Below the pieces are notes generated by a model that worked only from the letters and a program-made list of their open reading frames with translations, had not been told where the DNA came from and did not search any database. A stretch of DNA of 59,287 nucleotides from Saccoglossus kowalevskii (lineage: Eukaryota; Hemichordata; Enteropneusta; Harrimaniidae), in contig NW_003126884.1 in NCBI RefSeq assembly GCF_000003605.2, positions 295,645 through 354,931 of the forward strand, read 5' to 3'. The first letter of the stretch is position 1, and every line of letters starts with the position of its first letter. A program made the translations under genes and the position numbers. Shown one piece after another: positions 25,128 to 36,526 of this stretch.

Positions 25128-28100
25128 AATAATATGGATGTACCATATACCTTGTGACACAAAGTTATGATCTATGTGGTACACACCACGCCACACCTTA
25201 CTATAATAACGTAACACAAGACCCAATCTGTCAAGTGAACACTTGCCTGTGTGACATTATTTTGTAATCCGACATGAGCGACGCTAGCCGAATAAGAGCA
25301 TTAAAACAGTGACTCTAAAACGCACACACGTGTTGTAATTAGTTTAGAAATAGAAAACAGTCACGCGGTGCATTCTTCTGTACAATTTATAATACGAGAG
25401 AGTCAGTCCTGTTTCGTCATTTACATCGCCAACCGTGCCAATTGCTGCTTCTTCCAATAGAAGCATTGCGACTGTCAGCAAACCACTCACAGTCACGGTA
25501 ACGTCATTATGATGGGCACGTAACTGAGAATCATAGGAAAACGTGATGATAAACTGCGATATGATTGTATTCACTACAATGGATCGACTTATTGTGTCAA
25601 TCAAATAGTTTGCCGTCATCGTGACAGCACTAGGATACCATTCACTGTACTACGAGGGATTCGAATGAGGTAATATTTGTTACATGACCTCGCCATGTTG
25701 TTGGAGCTGGTACTAATAGTTTGTATGTATGTATGTGTGCGTTTGTGTGTTTCCACTCAGTCCACTGTATTTTGCGGCGGGTGTAATCGCTGTATATATG
25801 GATGGTGGACAATTAATATTAAATTGTAGCAGGGTATTTATACAATTTATAAAATTAGGCTTCTCTAAACAAATTAAAGATGGAATATGCATGAGAACAT
25901 TGGCCTATGAGATAAAAACATTCTCGTAGTTCACAGCTAAGGATTCGTTTGGTAGAAATATGACATTCTCTAATACATGTACTCGTGTACGCTGATTGGT
26001 ACGTACAATAACTGCACATGCGTATTAATGTTTATCATTTTTTTTACCAAACCAATACTGTATATACATTGAACAGTATGCTGCAAAAACAACATTTTTA
26101 TTTTACAGCCCATTTACAATTTAAATCAAAATCCAATTTAATTCAGTCGCAATAACATTTGTGTGTTTGTTACTAAAACACGATTTATACCAGCCCCTTA
26201 ATATGGATATATGTACAGTATTATAAATCATACCTTAATGCAAATAAAAAAATAACAATACGGGACACGATCAAGGGAATCGTAAACGTGGTGATGACAT
26301 TTACCACGGTTGGTACGTGGGCCAATGAAAACATTACTCCGTTAATTAGGGATTTATTATGAGTGATGTTATGTTGTTTCGACTTGCTATGATATTCAGC
26401 CATTAAACCTTTGGCTATATTTCTCCAGAGTGCAACCTAAAACGGTCTTTCCGTAAATCAATATATCAAAACCTATAAAGAATAACGCATGATAACTATT
26501 CATACTACTTTGGAACGCAATAACAGCGTTCGTTGTGCATCATATACTGGTAACTAGAAAACTAAATATAATCAATGTATATTATACAAATAACATTTTT
26601 ATGTCGCCGTGAAGTCGCCTTTCTTTAATTGCTAGACACAGAGAATACTACCATAGATTTAGCAATATCCAATTTCCATGGTAACACCGGAAAAGACCCC
26701 CTAGTTACTAGTAACTCGCGACAGTTTATAACAAGTAAACGCCCCAATTCTTTCACCCTACATTGTTAATAAGATATCATCAAATATAATGTCAATGTTT
26801 CCCGCATACTAATAAGCTCATTAGCATGATAAGTTTGACGGCAGCCATCCATATACGTAGGGGTCGGACTAACAGATTGATTTGTCGGACTTATTATTAT
26901 CACATTTGCACTGATGTACGTGATTGATGTTCATTTCAATGCCATGCATGGTGCCTAGTTTATTTTGATTGTCATTTGGGTGTGATACATCCATCAAATC
27001 CGCGACGGTTATATAACCAATTACATAGTATGTATTTGGGTCATCTCGGCAAACACGTCGAATTTGCCACTGGGCCAATTCATCGAATTCTAATTCTATT
27101 TTTTCGTGCTGATTTGTTTTTACTCGTGTCTTTTCTTTTCTCAAAAATATTATCTCGCGTTACTTGAGACAAGAGATGAATACGAATTTATGACTCACAA
27201 CAATCGTACTTGTATGCTCACCGTGGTATGGCGTACACATAGACTTGACCTGTAGGGTTATATATTCGGGCATAGAATCCATTATTGATGTCGAGGTTAC
27301 TAACCAGATTTAATGACACACACTCGTCGCTTCAATTGCTCTCAGAAATCTTTTTAATTGAATCTCACGGGAACAGAAAACACTTCAATTGCCCGCACTT
27401 GTCGGATACAGGTGACACAGCGTAATAACCAATGGGAATATATTATATTATGCGAGACTAAGCAATATAATATCCACCCATACTTGCAACAACTTATCCT
27501 TTGGCAATATTCAATACTTTAATAAAGCAATGATGACGATTTAACACGATATTACTGGTTTACTGTAATTCGGCAGTGTTAGCATAATTATTCGGCGATA
27601 AACATAGTTCGCAATGCCGGATATTAAACTTTTAATTACATACAAGTTTTTAATTTAAATTCAACCGCGGCATGGTGTACGAGTCTTTCATTTCGAATAT
27701 TAGATCCCAAATACGATGAATCCATTTTATATAGTTTGGCAAGAATTTCGAACCACCACACAATTGATTGAACTCGTTTCAATAACGAGGTAGTTGCTTA
27801 CAATTTAAACTGACACGAAAATCACTGTCTCGCTCTATATAAATCACATATTTATCACTATCGCAATTTCCCCGTTTGTGTAGATTATAAACACAAGGAA
27901 TACTGCATTCGTCGCAGAGACCATGGGTCTTTTATCACTAAGCTAGGTAGTCACCTGTGACAGCGTCTAGTTGCGGCTCTCTGTGGTTCCCTAAGTCAAG
28001 AAGACTCTGCAAGGGAGAGTGGGAATACAGTAATTTCTCCGCGAATGAGCTGATCTTCATATTCCGTGTTAATTGATCTAAGTGGTTCATTTCCAGGGTG

Positions 28101-28183
28101 AATATCAATTACTAGAGTTTTTCCAGATGTGGAATTATTTCCAAATTAGCGTAGCATTCAAGTTTCCCGTGCAAAGTATAGGA

Positions 28184-28193
28184 ATGACGTCAT
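28184..28193. promoter_or_regulatory. CRE palindrome ATGACGTCAT
   Basis: Ten-base palindrome holding a perfect CRE octamer, about 4.4 kb downstream of the orphan gene's stop. Confidence 0.35.
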
Positions 28194-29376
28194 CATAAAT
28201 AAAATATAAATAGTAAAGCAAGCGACAATAGCAATTTATCTCAAGCGATGCTAGGCTTATATTGTTTATATAAACGTGCTAATAGCTCGAGTTTATTTCC
28301 GTTTGACCCGCTTTAGTAAATCCTTGTATTATTATAGCAAATTGAAGTACGCCATTTAGCTTATTAATTATATTACTAGTACGTCGAAGCACGCATGGCT
28401 TGGTCCAGCTAAAGCTCAAAATAACTTACACACGACTGGGTTGATGTACCTTGTTTGATATTGCTATGTATTTTAAAAATCCACAGTTCTTTTCATATTT
28501 ATTGGTCCGAATATATATAATTCTGTTTGCAAAGGTGAGGGGACAAAACAATGGATCAATCGAAAATAAAGAGCGATTTTGTTTTTAACTGACGACCATG
28601 TTTGTTTTCAATTTCATCTCCATTAAAACATTGTTCTCTTATTCGACACAATGACATTCTTCGAAGTTGTCGCAACCACACGACAGAACGGAACATTACA
28701 TTTGTAGGTCCTGCTTGTAGATTGAAAGCCATCAGATAAATTCGATGCCCTGTTGCTGTGACTTGTTTGTTCTGTAATTATGCAACGTTTTATATAACGA
28801 TTTACGATTTGATATGTTATTTTCTAAGGTATATAGTTATTCCCACTTTACATTGGCACTACATGAATTACCGAAGGAATAAGCATTTACAGTTTGTAAA
28901 TAGCTTTGCATTATTAAATGTACTTAATTTGAAATTCTCGCTAAACTGTATCGACGTCACAATGCACGTTTGGGCGGAAACACGTGGGCAGCACGACGCT
29001 GATAAAGTAAATTTATGTGTTTGTTATCACAGATTGTGTGATTTGAATTCGAAAATTCTACTTTTATTTTAGTTTTCGTAAATATGAATTTTCCATCGGC
29101 AATCGAAGCATATCGAACAAGCGCATGTATTATTGATCGAATTGCGTTAATTCGGATGGACTGTTAAGCGATTGACTGCTCGATTCGTACGCCGGTACAT
29201 TTCCAGATACGGTCAACATCTAAATTCTAAGTAGTTCGGGAAGACTCCCACAGAACAATTGATATATTCAAATTATATGTAGATGTGTATTAAGCAAAAA
29301 CATTATTGATTCTCCTTCAGAATCTTGTACAATCCATTTACGTAAATTACGATACAAATACGATATACATAATAGG

Positions 29377-30026
29377 TAAGGCCGGCCTTAGGCTTTCCTG
29401 AATTTTAGGCCGGAGTAAATAAGTCACGCCTGGATAGGAATGGCAGGGCAGTTACGCCGGCCTTACTACTGTTAATATGAAAAGAAAATCATCAATCGTT
29501 ATATGGACGGAAGTTCAAATAAAACACGAAAGAAAGACACGAACAGATCGCAGCCCGCTTAAAGTATATTGAAATAAAGAGAACGGTAGCACAAGTGAAA
29601 AGAAAGTTGAGACATCTGTGGGTGGATTTTAAAGCGATCATTGACAACAACAATCGTAGTGGCAGAAAAACTGAGAAAGTCTTGTAATTTTTATTTATCG
29701 TGTCCTCAAAACTATCTGTGTGTACCAATTATTGTCCCGTTCTAGTGTTAAGTCAGGCCACTGCCGCCGAGTTCCCGTTTAACAGTTCAAAAAAACAAAA
29801 AAACATATCCCAAATCAAAATGAACATTTCGTTTGTGCCCACATCTCCCGCCATCTACAAGTCAAATGAGTTGGTAGAACTCGATGATACAAACTACGTC
29901 TTCGTCGAGATTTGCTACGTAAATACAGAAAAACTCAAAGAAACACGTTGAGCTCCGCCATGTTGGACACTTCTGACGTAACTTGAACAAATCCTCATTC
30001 CAAAGAAAAATGGGCCGGCCTTAGGC
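29377..30026 (+). mobile_element. Decayed insertion bounded by GCCGGCCTTA repeats, carrying a Myb/SANT-like relic
   Basis: The 14-bp palindrome TAAGGCCGGCCTTA (29377-29390), GCCGGCCTTA at 29456-29465, and GCCGGCCTTAGGC at 30014-30026 mark the two sides. Between them lies a broken Myb/SANT-like coding stretch. Such genes occur alone and as accessory genes of PIF/Harbinger transposons. No clear terminal inverted repeats or target duplication could be fixed, so borders are tentative. Confidence 0.4.
29523..29687 (+). pseudogene. Myb/SANT-like DNA-binding domain fragment
   Basis: The frame beginning at 29523, right after a TAA, reads IAARLKYIEIKRTVAQVK, then RKLRHLWVDFKAIIDNNN, then RSGRKTEKVL to a TAA. 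This matches the middle and last helix pattern of Myb/SANT-like domains (IA..LN..RT..QV+.K...L...YK.I...N..SG). No start codon, first helix or intact downstream domain remains. The same frame reopens after the stop (to 29951) without clear homology. I read it as a dead copy; a split exon of a living gene is less likely. Confidence 0.5.
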
Positions 30027-30335
30027 AAGCTAAATGTGAAAGCGGCTAAAAGCACAGAGCAATTGCACTAGAGAAATCTCTCGAGTGTCTTTGCGCAGAG
30101 TAAACACAATCTACTCACAGTTCCTGTCTCAATTATGTATGTGCATTATACAATTCAGTCTCGATTAATTATCATATAAACTATTTAGTGAGTGTTACAT
30201 TATTGAGTTTCCTTTAGTTACACCACTATTTGACTCGTCGTTATTGGTCAATGTATGCCATTTATTTTACGTAACCGACACTTCAAATCTATTCATAGTC
30301 GTCTACTCGCAGATAAGAATAACGTATTGTTATCT

Positions 30336-30358
30336 CACAGTCCCTCAGAGGGACTGTG
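30336..30358. mobile_element. Mini-hairpin insertion, copy 1 (23 bp, 7-bp target duplication)
   Basis: Arms CACAGTCCCTC (30336-30346) and GAGGGACTGTG (30348-30358) are exact reverse complements around one A. Identical GTTATCT repeats flank it directly (30329-30335 and 30359-30365). Same pattern as copies 2 and 3. Confidence 0.75.
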
Positions 30359-30365
30359 GTTATCT

Positions 30366-32997
30366 GTAATAAAGTATAAAACAAAGTATTGTTATCTGAC
30401 CGATTACTACTATGGATACCGCGTTTCGTCTTGAGATCAGATTCAGAAAATAACATGCAACTGTAGCTAGCTACGGTACAATATTGTAGTCAGTACAATC
30501 CGGATACACAACTGCAAATACATGCGACCATAGCGTTTAGTTATCAATAACAGCGAATGTGATTTCGGATGACACATCGGTTTCCGATACAATAACGTGC
30601 TCGTTCGTTCGTTAATTATTTAAAAGTTTGGATACGATGCCATCACGTTGAGCTCACTCATTCCAACTCATCATCATCATCCGCGTTGTCTGAATGGCTT
30701 TATACGTGTACCAAACAAATTCACACATGCTCGAACAAAAGATAATAGTAATCATTACTTCCGAATACAATCAACACGCATTTCGGTAATTACATTACAT
30801 ATTAATGACTGACAGTACTGACATGACAGGTGGCAAGGAGAAAATAGTTCAGAGACTGTGGAGTTGAATATTTGCCATAGTACAGCTTCATTGACCTCGT
30901 ATCTTTATTAGGATGTTGGTTTCTGGTGTACAATAAAGTACATATGTACACGTGCAGTATAAATATGCACATAAATGTACGTGTATCGAAAAGGTCACGA
31001 ACTGTACGTATTTTTGAAGCATTCATACCACGACAAAATGCCTGTTGGTATATAGTTTCAAATGAATAAACAAGACTCAAATTTCGGACAATATTATCCA
31101 GATTTTTTTTATTATTGAAACATGCTGGTCTATATTAGACACATTAGATGTAAAAGAAAAGCAATACGAATGACGCAGTATCCATATATAATGTAAGCGT
31201 TCAAATTATATTAGGTCACTGAAATTACGCTTGAAAGTAAAAATTTAACACTTTCGATCTACATACGAGTACACAAAATGTCCGCCATATTTATTGTATA
31301 TTAAATCCAAATTGATGAGCAAATTCATTCTTTGCACAAAGTTCGACACAATTTGGCCAATATATCTCAACTGGAAAGAGCCAGAAATAAGTCACTTGTT
31401 TTCAGGCTTAATAGTGGAAAAAAATCCTTGCCTGTCGATGCAAATGTTAAAGGGGTTTCCGAGAAGTAGTTACCCTTTATACACAGAATGACCTATATTA
31501 CTTCGTTAGACAACGTAATTAACAAGGTCGTATCGATATTCTGAACTTATTATGGACGGGCAGCTGTAAAATAATAATTGATTTTGTCAGGATATATAAA
31601 AATTGGACAAATAAGCATTTTTTTTGTTTTGTTTAGTTATAACACAAAGGCAGCAACTCGTTATCAAATTGATGAGGATTTAAAGATACAATCGTGAAAA
31701 ACAGTTGTTATAATTACGACCAAAGAATGAATACAATAAAAACACACACACGCTAGCATTTTTATTATCTAGGGAATTTTTTTTTTTATTTCAGTAATAT
31801 TTTCTCATCGACCTCTAAAAAATAAAACACTCCAATAGCCATCAAGATTATATTACAGTCACACTGTTTAGAAAGTGCAAACATGTTGTAATTTTTTCCA
31901 ATCTGTCAATTAATATCGTTAATAATTAAACACATTAATCAGATCAGTGTTTTTATTTGAAACAACAAAACTGAGGTTTGCAGTCAGAAAAACCAAAAAC
32001 TACAATTGCCAGAAGAAAAAAAAAAAGTATTCAGAAACATAATAATTACAGCACTTGAAAATGTTAAAAATCAAAACAGATGAAATCTGATCTCTTCTCT
32101 TTATCAGCAAGGAAATCAGGTTAAAAATAAAAATAGTAGTAATAAGTAATAACCACACCCAACACATATTATAATTTCTAACACAGTCATACAGTGTGTA
32201 GTGCAGAAAAATTAGAAATTATTTTAGTAAATCAAAGCAACAAATGTATTCCCATAAAAATACAGTACTTGTCACTCAGTGACATATACAAGTCACGTTT
32301 TACGGCTGATCATTAAGTAAATTGCAACCTATTTGAATAGCGGTGTACAATAGACAGTACATTATTGAAGAAGTAAATTAGAAACCTGTTCATGATCGCG
32401 TGTGTCATGTGCCGGATTCATGAAAGCATGTGAATATTAAATGGCAGAAGCCAACTTCAAGATTAAATAGGATGAGACTTGCTGAAAAGAGCAAGCCTTT
32501 TAGTTTTATTGAGCGAAATGAACGGGCTTAATTTACATATATGAGAATTGCTTTACACCTATGGGCTTGCTAGCTTGACTTAGGGGTATACCGGGGTATT
32601 TATTTGATAAATATAAGTCAACTGACTGTGTTAGATTGGAAGTTAACATATTGTAACACATGTGATGCAGCAGCTGCATCCCGAGACAACAATTTCTGCC
32701 TTCCATCAGAGCCTTTTTCCATGCTTTGTTGAAAATTGATTTATCCATGACCCTTTCAAAGCTCTATCAAAAATTGATTTATCCAAGTTTTGAGAATGTC
32801 TGCCGTCAAATACATCATATGCCGATAATTTGAAATGTTTTAAATGACATCAAACCAAAGGATATTCTAATTCAATTATTCCCACAAGTTAATAAAGTAA
32901 ATTTAGTAGACATGACAAAATTCCCAAATTTGACAATAATTTATAATGAGGTTATGAAAATAGGTAGCTGAGATTTAATTTAAAAAAAAAAAAAGTA
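30366..32997. other. Intergenic AT-rich stretch
   Basis: No exon, RNA gene or repeat family was recognised. Poly-T/A runs occur at about 31100, 31618 and 31777. TTTATT on the plus strand at several sites (for example about 31108) could be poly(A) signals of the minus-strand PSME4 gene, but nothing singles one out. Confidence 0.3.
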
Positions 32998-33090
32998 CTG
33001 TATTTGCTCTATTAGTAGTATATGCGCTTAAGTAATGGCAAATGTATGTCAAATGTCATATTTTATTATTCCAGTATACAACAAGCAGCC

Positions 33091-34370
33091 TATCGGCTGA
33101 GATAGCTCCGCTGTTAGCAATGCACATTTCAATTAAAGAACTGAAGACATCATTAGAAAATGAACAATATGAATAGTATCAAAGCAATCGGACTTACAGT
33201 TTTTAACAAGAAGTCGAAAATATCACTTTTTACCAAAAATTACAAAAATATTCACCAAAATAAATTAATTAGAGAATTGAAGATATCATCACAAAACGAA
33301 CAAATCTGAGAGAGGTCCACATGTAGTACCTATATATGTAATATCAAAGCAATCGGACTTACAGTTTTCAACAAGAAGTCGAAAATATCACTTTTTACCA
33401 AAAATGACAAAAATATTCACCAAAATTAGAGAATTAAAGATATCATTACAAAATGAACAAATCTGAGNNNNNNNNNNNNNNNNNNNNNNNNNNNNNNNNN
33501 NNNNNNNNNNNNNNNNNNNNNNNNNNNNNNNNNNNNNNNNNNNNNNNNNNNNNNNNNNNNNNNNNNNNNNNNNNNNNNNNNNNNNNNNNNNNNNNNNNNN
33601 NNNNNNNNNNNNNNNNNNNNNNNNNNNNNNNNNNNNNNNNNNNNNNNNNNNNNNNNNNNNNNNNNNNNNNNNNNNNNNNNNNNNNNNNNNNNNNNNNNNN
33701 NNNNNNNNNNNNNNNNNNNNNNNNNNNNNNNNNNNNNNNNNNNNNNNNNNNNNNNNNNNNNNNNNNNNNNNNNNNNNNNNNNNNNNNNNNNNNNNNNNNN
33801 NNNNNNNNNNNNNNNNNNNNNNNNNNNNNNNNNNNNNNNNNNNNNNNNNNNNNNNNNNNNNNNNNNNNNNNNNNNNNNNNNNNNNNNNNNNNNNNNNNNN
33901 NNNNNNNNNNNNNNNNNNNNNNNNNNNNNNNNNNNNNNNTTTTCAACAAGAAGTCGAAAATATCAGTTTTTACCAAAAATGACAAAAATATTCACCAAAA
34001 TTAGAGAATTAAAGATATCATTACAAAATGAACAAAACTGAGAGAGGTCCACATGTAGTACCTATATATGTAATATCAAAGCAATTGCACTTGCGGTTTT
34101 TAACAAGAAGTCGAAAATATCAGTTTTTACCAAAAATGACAAAAATATTCACCAAAATTAGAGAATTAAAGATATCAACATGAAATGAACAAACCTAAGA
34201 GAGGTCTAACCAAGGTACATATACACCAAGTATCAAAGCATTTAGGCTTGTAGTTTTCAAGAAGAAGTCGAAAAAGTAAAACATTGACACGGACGACGGA
34301 GACGGATGACGACGACGACGGACAATCACTCATATGATAAGCTCCGCTCGACAAAGTCGACAGCGGAGCT
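33091..34370 (-). mobile_element. Family A hairpin/tandem-monomer element with assembly gap
   Basis: It begins AACAAGCAGCCTATCGGCTG (a hairpin), then GATAGCTCCGCTGTTAGCAA, then monomers, and ends in the GCTCCGCTCGACAAAGTCGA hairpin. Minus-orientation copy of the element at 2335. It lies inside the family E MITE. The unresolved bases at 33468-33939 fall in the monomer array. Confidence 0.75.
33468..33939. other. Assembly gap (472 N)
   Basis: Run of N inside a tandem array, with monomer sequence on both sides. The gap size may be an estimate, since collapsed monomers are the likely cause. Confidence 0.98.
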
Positions 34371-34436
34371 AATAAAAGCAATTTGGATTACATGCACGTC
34401 TATAAGAAGAGTGCTTTTAATAGAGCAAATACAATA

Positions 34437-36391
34437 CTGTTGCCATGATAAAAAACTAACACCTGAAAAATTATATTGTCACCTACTGCAAACCAGTCTT
34501 TTTTTTACTAATGTGCATTGTAATGGCTTTTGTTTGGTAATGTTTTAGAAATTGTCACATTGTTTAAAAAATTGCAGCAATATGACATTTTTTTTTAAAT
34601 AGAAGTAACAACAGTCTGTGATTATGAGAATTTTCCCGCAAATGTAGGTAAATGTACCAGAGAAACCAAATTTATAAAAAGGCTATCTTCACTCTGGAAT
34701 TTAATAAGGTCAGATTGATTGATTGAATGAATGAATATATTCTACACATTGGTTGCCTGCTGATAATTTTGAAAAGAAACATTTCTTTTTTTTCTTAATT
34801 ACAGAATTTTATAGTCAAAATGTCAACAAATCATAGTTAAGATATAATAGGCGATACAAAGCCACAGTGATTGGGTTTGCTCTATATTGGTATGTTAGTC
34901 TGATGGCCTAATGTTCAACTCGCTGAATTCAACCTGCAAAGTAGTTTGCTCACCATATATACTTTTAGATCTGATTTGCATGTTGTTCAGGTAAAACTTG
35001 AATATTTAAATTAATTAATTTATATATCAATGTGCCCAAATAGTTGATTTAAATTTTCTAGAAAAACGCAAAATACAGAGGAAAATGTAATAAAAAATAT
35101 AATAAGTGGCCTTACAAATATTAGGTAATTTGTAAATTCATTATTTGGAAAAACCACAAGACATTTCCAGCACATCATTTCATGCCATGTATTTTCATTC
35201 AGGTAGCTTTAAAGATTCTTATCACTGCACTGACAGTCACAAAAATGAGTTCATTAATTTAGAAAAAAAAAAAAAATTGGACAATCCTAATATCTCATTA
35301 CATTACCTGATTTGGGTTTGTCCAAACGTCTCTTTTTATCTTTTGTTACAAAGTACTAATTATCAAGAAAAAGCATTGAACACAGTTTAGAAATATTCTT
35401 CCAAAGTTAATCCTACTGAAAGACTGGTTTGCACTATTTAAAGGGCAGTCGCATGCAAAACACATGGTCTAATAAATTGAAACCTTTTTATGCAAACTAT
35501 TAATCCACATTTTGTAAATGCAATTTAGAATACATGCATTCAATTTGTCGGAGATTCGTGTTGACGTGAAACGAGAATACAGTTTTTCAGTATAAAGCAT
35601 TATCCAAGACTGACTAGTAGTTAAAATTAGCTATACAACTAAATTGGCTTCAAATCCTAGAACCGATCTGATTAGCGCTTTGGAAAATTGAAGAGAATCT
35701 ATTTTCATCTTTTTAACCTGTGCCGTATACTTATTCCCATCCAAAATTAAGTAGATAATATTTTCACATTTTTCAATATTGTCACTTAAATTCATCATCA
35801 TTTTGGATCATACAGACAATTTGAGATTGCTTTTAGATTTTTGAACAAAAGGTTTTGCCAGTTTTCAACAACATTTAATGTGGGGGTGGGGGTGGTCGAG
35901 AGCAGACTATACAAAATCATTTTGTAGATTGTGCCAAAAGTTGACAATGTATGCGCTCAAAAAGTTAAAGTTAATTAATCAGTTTGAAAAATGAATTGGC
36001 AGATGACAAATCAAGTGATAATAAACATTTGATGGGTTATACGAATATGCAGACAAATAATACGACATAAGAGAATAGACTAGATGCAAATGAATGCCCA
36101 GATCTGATTGAGAGCAAGCAAACCATGTGACTTACTTCCTCCCCTCAAATAGTGTTCTATTCTCTCCCATGATCGTTTCTACAAATTAAAACCAAGTGAC
36201 AGTGAATGTAATGATAGGAGAGAATGGAGCCTTTTTTGAAGGGCAGAAACATGCTTTAATACCTTTGCCGTCCATTGGGTTAATTATAGCTGTAGTTGCA
36301 GTCACTAGTACGGACAATGATTTTATCGCAATAAATTGCAAGAAATTTAAATTTGCTTTTTTTTTTTTCGATGACAAGCAGGCAATCTATA
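34437..36391 (-). other. Region downstream of PSME4 stop; probable 3' UTR or intergenic
   Basis: No conserved coding signal. Minus-strand ATTAAA (plus TTTAAT, 36255-36260) and others exist, but no convincing poly(A) site can be named. A G-rich tract GGGGGTGGGGGTGG lies at about 35883. Confidence 0.35.
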
Positions 36392-36526
36392 CTATGCGTA
36401 ATAACATGGTGATACGAGAAGGTCAGTTAACACAACCAGCTGATCATCCGTGAACTGTTGTTTGTGTTCCTGCCAGTTGTCGTGGTGCGTTCTCTTGAAA
36501 TCGGACAGCGTCTTCTTAACTGTCAT
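36392..36526 (-). CDS. PSME4: PSME4 terminal exon with YYA gate-opening C-terminus
   Basis: The 45-codon last exon starts [20 protein letters not shown] in phase 0 after TTTCTACAG and ends LVSPCYYA then TAG (36394-36392). The ending matches the proteasome-binding tail of PA200/Blm10 proteins. The preceding intron is the largest in the visible gene (5.6 kb). Confidence 0.95.
   Translation of the reverse strand: MTVKKTLSDFKRTHHDNWQEHKQQFTDDQLVVLTDLLVSPCYYA

Larger units (their letters stand above)
23738..29376. other. Intergenic, repeat-poor; no gene recognised
   Basis: No exon was recognised on either strand. It holds X-box-like palindromes at 25114-25127 and 26672-26685, one CRE inside the 10-bp palindrome ATGACGTCAT (28184-28193), and a perfect stem-loop at 24973-25010. 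The 3' end of the orphan gene must lie here; AATAAA at about 25075 is one possible signal. Confidence 0.45.
32998..34434. mobile_element. TA-type MITE (family E) split by a family A element
   Basis: Ends CTGTATTTGCTCTATTA and TAATAGAGCAAATACAA are inverted and flanked by TA on both sides (32996-32997, 34435-34436). Without the inner element the remainder is about 157 bp, close to the 145-bp intact copy at 45078-45222. TA duplication suggests a Tc1/mariner-type source. Confidence 0.65.

Noticed and set aside
25344-25619. 91-codon minus-strand frame
   Set aside because: No domain, no neighbouring exons, and overlaps nothing conserved.
33446-34004. Open frames spanning the N run
   Set aside because: They exist only because N codons are not stops; the underlying sequence is a tandem repeat.
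31100-36391. A definite poly(A) site for PSME4
   Set aside because: Several T-rich matches exist on the plus strand but none stands out, so none is called.
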